Source of the DNA: Torymus aiolomorphi | Lineage: Eukaryota; Arthropoda; Insecta; Hymenoptera; Torymidae | Reading direction: 5' to 3' | DNA length: 64,000 bases | NCBI GenBank assembly: GCA_036365515.1 | Contig: CM070877.1 | Span: 62,001 to 126,000 of the forward strand | Shown: positions 51,998-61,740 of the stretch, in pieces | Position numbering within the stretch: position 1 is the first letter of the stretch | Layout: each line of letters opens with the position of its first letter | Made by a program: the position numbers and the translations under genes | The notes under the pieces: generated by a model | Seen by the model: only the letters and a program-made list of their open reading frames with translations | What the model was told of the DNA's origin: nothing | Databases searched by the model: none

Positions 51998-52124
51998 GCC
52001 TGGATTGCTCCGAAATATTCTGCAGGTAAAATCATTGTTAAATTATTGTATATTTTGTTAATGTCAACATTATGTTAGTTTTACGGTGTTATAACACCTT
52101 TTTTTTGTTTAATACTGTTTATAA

Positions 52125-52289
52125 TATGCTTGATTTTTTTCGTCATAAATAAAGATTGCAGATGGTAAACTCACATGTCCAAAAGGGCTTGGAGCACGGA
52201 AGCAATACTCTTAGACGCCGCACTCCGATTCGAAAAGCGCTCGGCACGCTATGGCACCGACGGCACGGTCCTATTTGTGGCGAGTCCCC
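52125..52289 (-). repeat. Inverted repeat, right arm (G+C-rich)
   Basis: Mirror of 51820-51997 with a 127-bp A+T-rich spacer. Arms are much richer in G+C than surroundings. ORFs through each arm resemble nothing recognised; a fold-back element or local inverted duplication is more likely than a gene. Confidence 0.85.
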
Positions 52290-52314
52290 GATAGTCCATA
52301 GCGCATGCGCAATG

Positions 52315-52450
52315 AATACTCGATTCTCAGTCAAATGAGAATCGATCCACGAAGAATCGAGTCATGAAAAGAATCGATAGAATAATCGATTCTCGAAGAA
52401 AAGAATCAGGCGATTCTCAAAGAATCGAGTAGAATCGCCTATCCCTAATC
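52315..52450. repeat. GAATCG-rich repeat cluster
   Basis: The hexamer GAATCG or its complement CGATTC occurs about ten times in 130 bp (ACTCGATTCTCAG, AGAATCGATCC, AAAGAATCGAGTAG, and others). It ends in GAATCGCCTATCCCTA, whose complement TAGGGATAGGCGATTC resembles hAT-type termini. No partner end was found. Confidence 0.5.
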
Positions 52451-53354
52451 ATAACAGTCCTTTATACAAAATGGTAAAAACATTAAACGTTTAATATAAA
52501 AAAAAAACACGAAATAAAACATACATGAAAATATGACAAATGTACTTTTTTTTTCTTTTTATTATTATAGGTTTGATATAAATTTGCAACATATGTTGTA
52601 TTGTTATTGTTATACGAATATGTACAATGTTTAAATTTTTAATGTATGTACGTACTTCTGTAGAACCTTTACAAATCCAAAAATATTATTAAAGGATTTG
52701 TGTGATACTTTCAGCAACAAAGTTTAATTAACTTTACATTAACTTTGTAGTTCTATACATAAAAGATTAAAAACATGCATCAAAAGAAAATATTAAGTTT
52801 TAATAAAACTGTTTTTTTTTTTAAAAAATAGTTTTTAAATTTACAAGACCTTTCAAGTCACCACAATTCCATTTTATACATCAATAAGTATTCTCCACGT
52901 CCAAAGCAGAAAATAATTCATTCGACAGCAAATAAATACTATATATTAAGAGTAAATTATAAATTTTGAATGCGTATCATTCATTATTTTCAAAAAAATA
53001 AAAACAATAAAAAAAAAAATAATTGAAATATGTTTGCGATTTCTGACTTTGAATCCTTTACATCATACACTTGAACTAATTAATCTGTGCACTAGTAAGA
53101 GAACACTGAAGTATTAGTCCAGACCTATTAAGGGAGAACATTATTTGTAATTTTCGATAAGTCTGTACAAGCTTCGGAGCGAAAAATCTCATTAAAGTTT
53201 ATTACAACGTTATTTAAAAAAATACTTTAACAACTAAACTTTAACTGTCCCTAAATAAAGTTACTCAAAAGTATATCATTTTATGCTAGGAAGTTTGTAC
53301 AGTTTGCATACACCTCTTCAACTATTTTGCTGTTGTTTAATCTTTCCAATATAT
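52451..53354 (-). other. 3' flank of the MARCH5 gene
   Basis: A+T-rich, no ORF. On the minus strand an AATAAA signal at 53203-53198 lies ~150 nt after the MARCH5 stop and may end the transcript. The rest shows nothing recognisable. Confidence 0.45.
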
Positions 53355-55100
53355 TTAATTAGTCTGATTATCTTCCGAACTTCTTTGTCTTCTGTACAAA
53401 GCTATGTTGCTATCCGTATAATCCATGATGCGCCTCTGACGTTGCCTTATATATTGTTGCTGTTTATGATAAATCTTAAAGGCTCCCTTAATTGTTATGA
53501 ACGCTATTCCACCCTAAAATACAAAGTTAGTTGTTAAACGTGAATTTGCGATTTCATTAAAGTCGTATGATTTAAATATTTCATACTTACCAATAAGGTT
53601 CTTTGAAAATTGGAATTTATACTATAAAAAAATATTCTTCCGCAAACAGTAGCAATGGTAGGTAGTAAAAGGGCTCCGCATAGAACCCTTGTTGCTGAAA
53701 CTGGGTCAGTCATCGGGGGTACGTCCTGAGATCGCGTTACTTCATCTTCCGAGCAACTGCAATAATATAATATTCAAATACGAGATTTTTTAACATCTGA
53801 TTACCTTGGATCGAGTGTGCAAGTAAAACTTTTTCACTTTTCTTTTTTCGACAGCCACTTACCGGCATTTTAAAAAGCGTTTTAAAAGCGGCACTTTACA
53901 GGCGTGCCGTCTGAACAAGTTGAGAGCCTGATCCTCCCAGTCGAGCATCTTTCCCAGGACCAGTATAATCGGGATCGTCGGAAGGCCAACGAGAAGTACA
54001 AGCGGATCCGCTTGCTCCATCATAGTGAGTCCGTCCTTGTGGCCTATCACCTGCATTACCGTCACTGCACCGTAAGTCACGGCCGTCCAGTAAACACAGC
54101 CGACCACAATGCCAGCTGCTATTAGCGGACACACTCGGAATATCAGACCGTCGATTGTATCGAGTATTACCACCAACGGACCTATAACAAAATACATAAT
54201 TAATAACGCACGAGAAAACAGTTTTCTATATTTTAAAATAAAAAAAAAAAAATAAATAAAATATTACCCATATTAGGATATACAATGATGTATTCTGTGT
54301 TGCATTGCGGACATGCTACATGAGCACCTGCACGGCCTTTTTGTTTTTCGTCAACCCAACGTTGAATACAACGTTGATGGACCCATTTGGCTGTACCACG
54401 ACAATGACATGGTTTCACCCATGGGGCCGTTGCATCATCTTCATCCGTCGCAAAACATACCCAACAGTACCTTTTGCTGAAGTAAGAGATAATTTATTAA
54501 AATAAAATAAATGTGTGAAAGTTGATGGTACTTTATGATTTTAAAAAATTACTTCTAAAACTTACTCATCATCAGAACTTAGCTGTGGAATGCTTGCTGT
54601 TGTTTGATTGGGGGATGAAGCCCCATCTGTCGAGTCAGATGAAATTTCGTCTAATATATCTCTAATATCATCTGAAAGTAATATCAACATTATAAATTAT
54701 GTTATAATCCTTATTTAAGAAATAGGTTAAAATAGTAAAGCTATATTGATAAAGTTTATTAAAAGAAATTTTAGAAAGTGAACTGTCAACATTAATATAA
54801 ACTTTCACAAGTCCTATATATAATAATGTATTGATCAACTTATTTATATAGCTTTAACCAATACTAATATCAAGTGATAATGCATTAAATTCTTTCTTTT
54901 ATCTTACCAGCACTGGGTTCAAACATGAGATGTTGTGATTGCCCTAAAGATTGTCGATGCAAAAGCCTAATGTACCCTTCAAAACTGAGTAAAGAATTAA
55001 TTTCAGACTGTGACGTGTCAGCGTCTATGCGAACTAATCTTCCTTGTTGATTCAATCCGAGGTTGCCTGAGTGTGAGTATCTCCAGTCAGGATTTGACAT
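53355..55100 (-). CDS. MARCHF5: E3 ubiquitin-protein ligase MARCH5 (MITOL)
   Basis: Six coding exons on the minus strand with canonical splice sites and consistent phase: 55100-54908, 54671-54566, 54476-54268, 54181-53863, 53756-53591 and 53513-53355; 383 codons plus stop. The product is a RING-CH (C4HC3) E3 ligase of the mitochondrial outer membrane that controls fission/fusion factors. Ligands are C104, C107, C123, C125, H133, C136, C155 and C158 (YCWVCFAT; KPCHCRGTAKW; HQRC; ACPQC). Hydrophobic segments follow at roughly 172-186, 188-220, 243-263, 308-328 and 332-350, including the highly conserved YWTAVTYGAVTVMQ and LVGLPTIPIILVLGKM. Human MARCH5 has 278 residues; the extra ~95 N-terminal residues are Ser/Asp-rich and lack a recognised domain. 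Start: first ATG after a predicted acceptor at 55134. No disruption seen. Confidence 0.96.
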
Positions 55101-55133
55101 TATTCTCAGAACCCAATTTCTAGATCATTGTCT
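55101..55133 (-). other. MARCH5 5' UTR part of exon with two-codon uORF
   Basis: On the minus strand a TTTCAG acceptor (55139-55134) precedes 33 nt of leader, then the start codon at 55100. The leader holds ATG-ATC-TAG (55127-55119), a minimal upstream ORF that could lower translation of the main ORF. That the leader is spliced here is inferred from the acceptor; the first non-coding exon was not located. Confidence 0.5.
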
Positions 55134-56034
55134 ACTGAAATGAAAAATTGCAATTAAAACAAAAGAGTAAAACAATCACTGACTTTGCATTGAAATCATT
55201 GATGAGTATCATCTATTAATTAGTGAATTAAAAGTATTTTTATCGAATCGAAAGGATGTGAAATAAAATTAATCAACAGGAAATTAAAAGAACAGAACAC
55301 TGATATAAGATATAACACAGTAATACTGTTACATCATTTTTCTTCTGGCACACAATATTTATAAAAAAAAAGCATTCAAATGGTTATAAATAAACAAGTG
55401 CTGTTTTTTAACATTCCCTACCCATATAGGTAATAGAAATTAAAATGTAATAAACAAGAACATCATTTAATCAGTATCATAAATAAAAAGCAAACACTAC
55501 AGTTTTCACTTATTTCATTTAAGAAACATAAAAAAAACATTTGTATATTCCATGAAAACAATTTGTATATTCGCCGTTTCATCCACGAGGAAAAAGTCAG
55601 GCCACTCATTAGGGACGGCTGCGTGTCCGAAATTTATATTTATCTATTTTGATATACCGAATCGAATTTTCTCGCTCTTTGAGCAATTGAAGTAAATGGC
55701 AAACACCTGATGAAACACGAAATCAATCTGCTTCTCAATATTTAATCCCTATACAAAACGGAGCACAAGCAGCTTGCGCACACGTACACACATTCATATT
55801 GGTATTCGCGCGCAGAGGCGTTATGCATTAATAAACATTTATTCCACTCGCGTCGAGACGATAAAAGCGCACGATAAGGTAGGCCACTTACGCGCGCAGG
55901 CGTTATTATAAATGTGTATCGCTCTCTCGCGCTCTCTTTCTCTCTCTCTCTCGCAGCAGCAGCTTAACTTATCGAAGAGGGTTAGGAAAATGTTATGATT
56001 AATTCGCAAAACTGTCGTATAAAATACTTGGTGT

Positions 56035-56040
<6 letters not shown>

Positions 56041-56105
<65 letters not shown>
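56041..56105 (+). repeat. (AG)n microsatellite
   Basis: About 32 uninterrupted AG units, complementary to the (TC)n tract at 56234-56312, about 128 bp apart. Confidence 0.97.
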
Positions 56106-56107
<2 letters not shown>

Positions 56108-56229
56108 TGGGGAGGGAGAGGGAGAGAGAGAAACTACACACACAAGTTGCAAAATCACGGGAGCCGACCGTCACCGAGTCATTGTCTCTCTCGAAGACTC
56201 CGGTCTCCGCAATACTGCTACTCGAGTGT

Positions 56230-56233
<4 letters not shown>

Positions 56234-56312
<79 letters not shown>
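56234..56312 (+). repeat. (TC)n microsatellite
   Basis: About 39 uninterrupted CT/TC units, inverted relative to the (AG)n tract at 56041-56105. Confidence 0.97.
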
Positions 56313-56317
<5 letters not shown>

Positions 56318-56912
56318 CCCTCAGCCCGGACAGAATTTGCGCACAAAAGCTACGAGCTACAGTGGCCACAATCAAGACTCTCTTTCGCGCTATCTCCAAG
56401 TATATAATATCGATCTAAAAAATGCATCGCTCTCTTACTGAGACAGACAGAGAAATGAGAGAACCACTCTCAATCAGGTGGCCATTCGAGGAAAGGGCGA
56501 GAGTGCGGGTCTCCTTGATTTCGTGAGGAAGGAAAGACAGAGAGAGAGAGAGAGAGAGAGAACGCGTTTCGCTTGGCAATAGACTACACATATACCAGCC
56601 TCGACGACATCCTCTGCGTGATGCTCATCCACGGGAAGAGGCTAGAAACTGCTCCACACGACGGCTCCACACTACTGCTGATGTTGATGATAAGTACTTC
56701 TACTACTCGTCCTTGTCAGTCCTTGTCTGCGGCGACACAACACCGCGCGTGCCAGAGCTCCCCGCTGGTGTTGATATTTACAGTCGCCCGCGACAGTGGC
56801 GATTGGCGAGTAAGATATAATATATAATAGCGGGAACGAGCAACGACGGGACCAGAGCGTTCACCATTACAACAAACGGAGACCCCCACCCCCTACGGCG
56901 TACGCGTATACG

Positions 56913-57086
56913 TACACCCATCTTTGATGGATTCTTCCCGAATGCGCCTGCTCAGTTTCAAAATCCTGCAATCTCATTGGACAATTCGAGTGTAACCATT
57001 AATCGTCAATTGGAATCGGCCAACGGGATTCCAGGATTTTGAAACTGAGGAGGCACGTCGGCAAGAATCTCTAAGAATGGGTGTAC
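56913..57086. repeat. Imperfect inverted repeat, ~55-bp arms
   Basis: The left arm 56913-56968 ends CTCAGTTTCAAAATCCTG; the right arm 57032-57086 begins CAGGATTTTGAAACTGAG. Inner ends match perfectly for ~18 bp and outer parts (ACACCCAT / ATGGGTGT) with mismatches. The spacer is ~63 bp. Non-coding. Confidence 0.8.
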
Positions 57087-57770
57087 ATGCACAAAATGAT
57101 CGAGATCCGTGTAATTTATACAGAACGTAGGTGTGCGAATAAGTATATATAGGTATGTAGCTATACTTGTACACAATGTTCCTCGAACCATGTTACGGAG
57201 TCTCATTGGTCGGCGCGTTGTAACCGCGCAAAGGTTCGTTTTGTGTTTTTAGATACTTCTTTTAGCGAATTGAAGTAGTGATGGACATATATAGATTATT
57301 CTTTTAAATGAGTGCAAAAATGAGCTCAGAAATTTTTTTTCGTCGTGCCTATTCGCACTAATAACCACGCAAATACACGTAAATCCAGTGCCGGTCTTAG
57401 CTTTTCCAACGCCCCTGGGCAAATTTTTTCATGGCGCCCCTTTAAGGAATTCAAAAGTTCGAATTTATAAATCGTTTAATAATAAAATTAAAAAACTTTT
57501 AAACTTCAAATTATGATTTCAAAAAGTATTTACGGCATGAACAAAAATTTAATTTTCGAAACTTCTTATTATCAAATAATGGCAAAAGTTAATCAAAATA
57601 ATTTGAAATGACTAAAGTAATAATAAAAGATTTGGGCGTCATTTTTAATGTAGATAAGTAATGCAAAAAATGTTGTAGAAAATTGATAATTAAATAAATT
57701 CCAAATAGTCGGGGGATGCGAGTTCGGACCCCCACTACATAAGAGCGTATGCACGCGTAAGATAACTATA
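57087..57770. other. Unannotated stretch
   Basis: No gene seen. At 57386 a CAGTGCCGGTCTTAGC start followed by GCCCCTGGGC and GGCGCCCC resembles a transposon end, but no partner end was found. Confidence 0.35.
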
Positions 57771-57882
57771 GTAATTGTCGATGCAGCCAACGTGAAAAAT
57801 TTAGTGCCTCCAAAGTAAGCAGAGAATGAACAACTTTTTTTGGAGGCACTAAATTTTTCACGTTGGCTGTATCGAAAATTAC
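57771..57882. repeat. Near-perfect 44-bp-arm hairpin
   Basis: 57771-57814 and 57839-57882 are reverse complements with two mismatches in 44 bp (GTAATTGTCGATG against GTAATTTTCGATA at the outer end; AGTGCCTCCAAA at the inner end). The loop is 24 nt. No ORF. It could be a tiny MITE, a recent inverted duplication or a hairpin RNA locus. Confidence 0.9.
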
Positions 57883-57933
57883 TAGATATTCCCTAGTTGC
57901 ATGCGCGTGCGCCGGCGTGCATAAGCTCATAGC

Positions 57934-58150
57934 GGGGGCCTCGACGTAGAAGAGCACGCGGAAGAATGCACACGGACGGGCGGGAAAAAAAACAAAATAT
58001 CCGGGGGATGCGAGTTCCACGAAGAAGAGGAAGTCACGCAGACGGGCGGAAGAAAGCAAGTTGATTATTTAATGAACTCCAAAATCCAAAAAGCCGGAGG
58101 ATGCGAGTTCTACGTAGAAGAGGTGGGCACGAAGACAGGCGAGAGAAAAC
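57934..58150 (+). repeat. Three diverged tandem copies (~75-93 bp)
   Basis: Motifs ACGTAGAAGAG (57941), ACGAAGAAGAG (58018) and ACGTAGAAGAG (58111) are each followed by an ACGGGCG/ACAGGCG plus GAAA segment. GGATGCGAGTTC precedes the last two copies and also occurs at 57714. Non-coding. Confidence 0.6.
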
Positions 58151-58184
58151 AAGTTTATTATTACACTTACTTATTAGACAGGTA

Positions 58185-59175
58185 CTTCAGTGTTATATTA
58201 AAGCGAAAAATAAGCCATGGTATGACAAAGGCTGTCAGAACACTAATAAATATCAGAAAAAGTTGTATCATATAGATGGAAAAAGTCTAAAAGTATATAA
58301 CTGAGGAACGCCTATACATTGACTCTAGGAAAACCTATAGGAAATTGTATAAAACTAAAAAACAAGAATTTATTAGCACCCACTCAACAAATGTATAAAA
58401 TCCGCAAATGTTTTGACCAACAGTAAAAAAAAACTAATTAAGCTGCTTAAGTTCGTTGCCTGTCCTAGCTATCTCCAGCGAAATCATTGGGGAGTTCTAC
58501 AAAGATATCTATCCCCCAAGATGTCTTGCACTGGAAACCTACTACGATTGCAGACACACCCGCCTAGACGTTTTAAGTAGTCTGAAAAATAACAAAGCAC
58601 CAGCTATAGGCCCGGACGATATTACCAACTCATTCTATAAATGGCTCCCATGCGGGTAAATGGTTGAGATACTTGCAAGACCTTTTCAACACCGTTCTTG
58701 AATCAGGTACAGTACCGGAAAGTTGATGTACGTCAGAAATATCGCTTCTCCATAAAAAGGGAGATATGCAGGAATGCACTTACAAAAATTTTTATATGTT
58801 GGCCAATCGTCGTGCATCTTGGAGCGAATCGAAGAACATCTTACCAGAATGTCAAGCTGGCTTTCGAAGAAATAGATCCTGTGAAGATAACATATTTGTC
58901 CAACATGGCAGGGTGTCAATTGCTCTTTCGAAACCAAAAGGGAAATGGAAATTCTGATACATAAGACCGGAGTAAGCAGTAAAATCCTTCGAGTTTTGCA
59001 AAATCTCTATCAAAAAAGCCAATGCCAAAGTAAAATTGGAAGAGGGAAAGAAAACAGAAAGTATGTAGATATTACTCAAGGGGTACTGCAAGGCGGCTCT
59101 TTAGGCCCCTTAATTTACTCTTCTCCTGCACGATGTAGTAGACTTCTTCAAGGAAAAAGGCCACGTAGACATTGA
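58185..59175 (+). pseudogene. Degraded non-LTR retrotransposon RT fragment
   Basis: Plus-strand remnants in shifting frames. KPWYDKGCQNTN (58210) and IGEFYKDIYPP with LKNNKAPAIGPDDITNSFYK (58480-58645) come from the pre-RT/RT start. TVLESGTVPES and SLLHKKGD (58690-58770), LPECQAGFRRNRSCEDNIF (58845) and VDITQGVLQGGSLGPLIYS (59065-59130) are RT core blocks. The sequence ends before any YADD box. Many stops and frameshifts. Clade not resolved. Confidence 0.8.
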
Positions 59176-59660
59176 AGACAATATAGTCCAGTAAAAATAG
59201 CTCTGAAATCGACTTGTCACAGAAATGGCTCCATTTTGGTCATAAAGTAAATCGAGTCGAAAAACCAATTTTGAAATTTGCAGCTTTCTAGGTCTAGGAG
59301 TTTTATGTAAAAACACCTTTAGAAAGTTTTATTTGTTTATATCTCGAGAATGGCTTAGTCTACAACAAAATGGCTTACACCAAACGAAAGAGTGTAAAAT
59401 TTTGCTTCGGAAACGATTTTTTACTCGATTCCGATGGGTGCAAAGTTTCGAGATAAATTAATCGAAAAGAAATATAAACGCTCCACCGCCTCTCCCCCCC
59501 TTCCCGCGGCATGCTTCGCGTCTCTCCGGCCCGCACAGCGTTTATTTATTTATTTATTTTTTTCAATAGTAATTTTTATCAATATCGCAAAAATTGTGAT
59601 CTAAAAATATTATTTTTGATGAACCCAGAGGATATTCCAAAGTCGTCGGAAAATTAAATA
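59176..59660. other. Unannotated stretch
   Basis: Nothing recognisable; contains a short CCCCCC tract at ~59500 and a TTTA simple repeat at ~59540-59560. Confidence 0.4.
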
Positions 59661-60000
59661 TATGTCGAATTCTACAGAAAATTACCCCTAACTGTGGTCG
59701 AAAAATCGTAAAAATTCAAAGTTGAAGCACACCTCCAACAACTGGTTTTCCTATTCTGTATAGCAAAAATAATGTACGAAAAGCGTGTCGAACCAAGGAA
59801 ATCGGCATAGTGTTTTTCAGAAAAAATTAAATGTAGCTTCTTGAAAAACCCTATTCAGATTTACTTGGTTCAACACACTTTTCGTGCATTATTTTTGCTA
59901 CAGAATAGGAAAAACCAGTTGTTGAAGGTGAGCTTCAACTTTGAATTTTTACGATTTTTCGACCACAGTTAGAGCTAATTTTCTGTAGAATTCAACATGT
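59661..60000. mobile_element. Fold-back/MITE-like inverted repeat (~143-bp arms)
   Basis: 59661-59805 pairs with 59858-60000 (outer TATGTCGAATTCTACAG / CTGTAGAATTCAACATGT; inner GAACCAAGGAAATC / TTTACTTGGTTC). The spacer is ~52 bp, with no ORF. The size and near-complete pairing fit a snap-back MITE. No clear target duplication was recognised. Confidence 0.8.
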
Positions 60001-60094
60001 ACTTTTTTCTTATTTTAATTTATTAAAATTTTTTATTTTTTTTTCTAAATATTAAAATAAATTTTAAATTAAAAATAAAAACAATCCGAGTAGG

Positions 60095-60165
60095 TATTAG
60101 GCTCCGATTCGAACCTACATCCCGCGTGTTAACTTTGCGCGATGCGATACCCACGCTATTACTCA
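60095..60165 (-). repeat. tRNA-like SINE head (A box and B box)
   Basis: On the minus strand, TAGCGTGGGTA (60158-60148) resembles a Pol III A box and GGTTCGAATCG (60115-60105) matches 10 of 11 positions of the B box GGTTCGANTCC, 33 nt apart as in tRNAs. The anticodon arm does not pair well and no acceptor stem is visible, so it is not a tRNA gene. Confidence 0.55.
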
Positions 60166-60349
60166 AAATTGGATTCCCGTTTTTCTCATTCAATTTTTAA
60201 TTTTAAGGAAAGAACTCTTTGATACGTTATATATATATATATAGTTCTTTATTAAACTTAAAACGTGTCAAAGAGTTTTTTTCAAAATGTTTAAAATTGA
60301 AGGAGAAAAACGGTAACCCAATTTTGAGTAATAGCGTGGGTATCGCATC
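60141..60349. repeat. Inverted repeat sharing the A-box half of the SINE head
   Basis: 60141-60228 pairs with 60261-60349 (GATGCGATACCCACGCTATT facing AATAGCGTGGGTATCGCATC, a perfect 20-bp match). The spacer is a (TA)n stretch plus ~25 bp. Only the A-box half of the tRNA-like sequence is duplicated. Confidence 0.85.
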
Positions 60350-60584
60350 ACCTTAAACGAACAATATTATATGATTACTGTGATGATAAATAGGAAAAAA
60401 AATTAGAACTTTGTAGATTTCGCAAAATTAATTTTTCTTAATGAAGTTTGATACAAAAATTACAGATTCGCAATTTTGTATTTATTTATATAAATAAATT
60501 TTATCGGAACTAAAATCCATAGATTATGAGGCCACAAAAAACAACTTCCTTCATTGTAAATTGCATAGGAATTGTTCCCTTTCC
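60350..60584. other. Unannotated stretch
   Basis: A+T-rich, nothing recognised. Confidence 0.4.
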
Positions 60585-60765
60585 AATCGGACTCCGAGTT
60601 ATCTTCTTTTTAAACTGGACTCTGAGGTATCTCCTGGCTATCTAAATTGCATGAAAGCTGTCCCTTTTTTCAACAGGGACTCCGAGTTGTCCTGCTTTTG
60701 AACCGGACTCCGATTTGTCTCCTTTTCGAACCGGACTTCGAGTTGTCTCCTTTTTAAGTATTCGA
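60585..60765 (+). repeat. ~30-bp minisatellite, diverged
   Basis: Units of the form GGACTCCGAGTTGTCTCC plus TTTT(C/G)AACC occur at ~60588, 60618, 60678, 60708 and 60736, with one interrupting ~35-bp segment. The ORF on the minus strand here is repeat-derived. Confidence 0.7.
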
Positions 60766-61394
60766 AAGTGACGATTCGAACGAAATACCGTTTATTTGTT
60801 ATCAGAAAATTCTGGAAACCACGAAAAACTCGGATTCCGGCTGGGAAAGCAGGGGACAACTCCCAAACTCCCATATTCAATTTACAATGAAAATCGGCCT
60901 GAGAAACCCTCTATTTTCACTAATTCAGATATGGATTCAGCACCTCAAAATACGTAAGAAAATATGTTTCTCATATTATCGAGTTCTAACAGTTAGTTTT
61001 TTGTCTGTGGATTATCTTAATGCTTTTACCTGGTTTTCAGGATTTTCTGATAAAAAAAAAAAATTATATAATGATCAAAGTAAAGAATGTAAGATATATA
61101 ATAGTTATACCCAAAATAATAATTCTAACTGCGTATATGAAAAGTTTTATTTAAAAGTGTATTTTTAACTTTAAGTACTATGTACGTTATAGCCATAATA
61201 GAAAAGAAAAGTTCTTGTCGACGGAGTTAGGCATAATTCGAATATGCGTCATACTTTAAATTAATTTGTCAGTCTTAGTATTGGTCGCTTTTATAATTTT
61301 AGATTTATTATATCTGAATGATAAACAAGTATAATTTTTGCCTCTTATGTGTTTTTTTAACATATAAATGCGTGTTTATTAAACTTAGTCGACA
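60766..61394. other. Unannotated A+T-rich stretch
   Basis: No convincing gene. The 93-codon ORF at 60887-61168 is A/T-rich low-complexity with no recognised motif. Confidence 0.4.
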
Positions 61395-61564
61395 CCCTGG
61401 TTAAAATGTTCTAAAAGGTTCGGAAACGTCCGGTACTTCGGTTTGAAAATTCGGAAAGGTTCGCAGAAACAAACCTTCAAGACTTTTCTTGTACTTTTCT
61501 TTTCTGAACCTTTCCGGATTTTGGTACCGGATCATTTCAAACTGTTACTGTATTTTAACCAGGG
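61395..61564. mobile_element. 170-bp MITE with CCCTGGTTAAAAT ends
   Basis: Begins CCCTGGTTAAAAT and ends ATTTTAACCAGGG, perfect 13-bp terminal inverted repeats. Inner inverted segments (GGTTCGGAAA / TTTCCGGA; GTCCGGTAC / GGTACCGGA) extend the fold-back. No ORF. Ends resemble the 145-bp insertion at 42773. Superfamily unknown. Confidence 0.78.
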
Positions 61565-61740
61565 CAATTTTTTAATACGGAAGAACGGTATTTGGCTACA
61601 TTATTAAGTACCAAGATAATTATTTGGATCATTTGTAATTTATTATATATTTTTCTATAATAAAATAAGTATCACAAAATTTTAGTATTTATTATTGGGA
61701 AGTGGCGGATTGTTTTCAGCTCATTTATCATTTTTACTTG

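Larger units (their letters stand above)
55134..56900. promoter_or_regulatory. Upstream region of MARCH5 with GA/TC microsatellites
   Basis: Probably holds the first intron, non-coding first exon and promoter of MARCH5 (inference from position). Purine/pyrimidine tracts occur at 55920-55953 (CT), 56041-56105 (AG), 56234-56312 (TC) and 56538-56561 (AG). GAGA-type tracts are common near insect promoters. ORFs reading long SL or ER repeats here are translations of the microsatellites, not genes. Confidence 0.45.

Noticed and set aside
51642..52338. ORFs in the G+C-rich inverted repeat as coding genes
   Set aside because: They appear in several frames and in both arms because of base composition; no recognised protein similarity.
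52434..52450. hAT transposon end (TAGGGATAGGCGATTC in reverse complement)
   Set aside because: Only one terminus is visible; no partner end, target duplication or transposase.
53904..54505. Plus-strand ORFs over MARCH5
   Set aside because: Antisense or wrong-frame shadows of confirmed MARCH5 exons.
55839..56441. Long ORFs with ER or SL repeats
   Set aside because: Pure translation of (AG)n/(TC)n microsatellites.
57386..57440. hAT-like end CAGTGCCGGTCTTAGC
   Set aside because: No matching inverted end or 8-bp duplication found within several kb.
60095..60165. Functional tRNA gene
   Set aside because: A and B boxes are present, but no acceptor stem and a poorly pairing anticodon arm.
60887..61168. 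93-codon ORF as a gene
   Set aside because: A/T-rich low-complexity translation, no motif, no flanking splice or promoter evidence.
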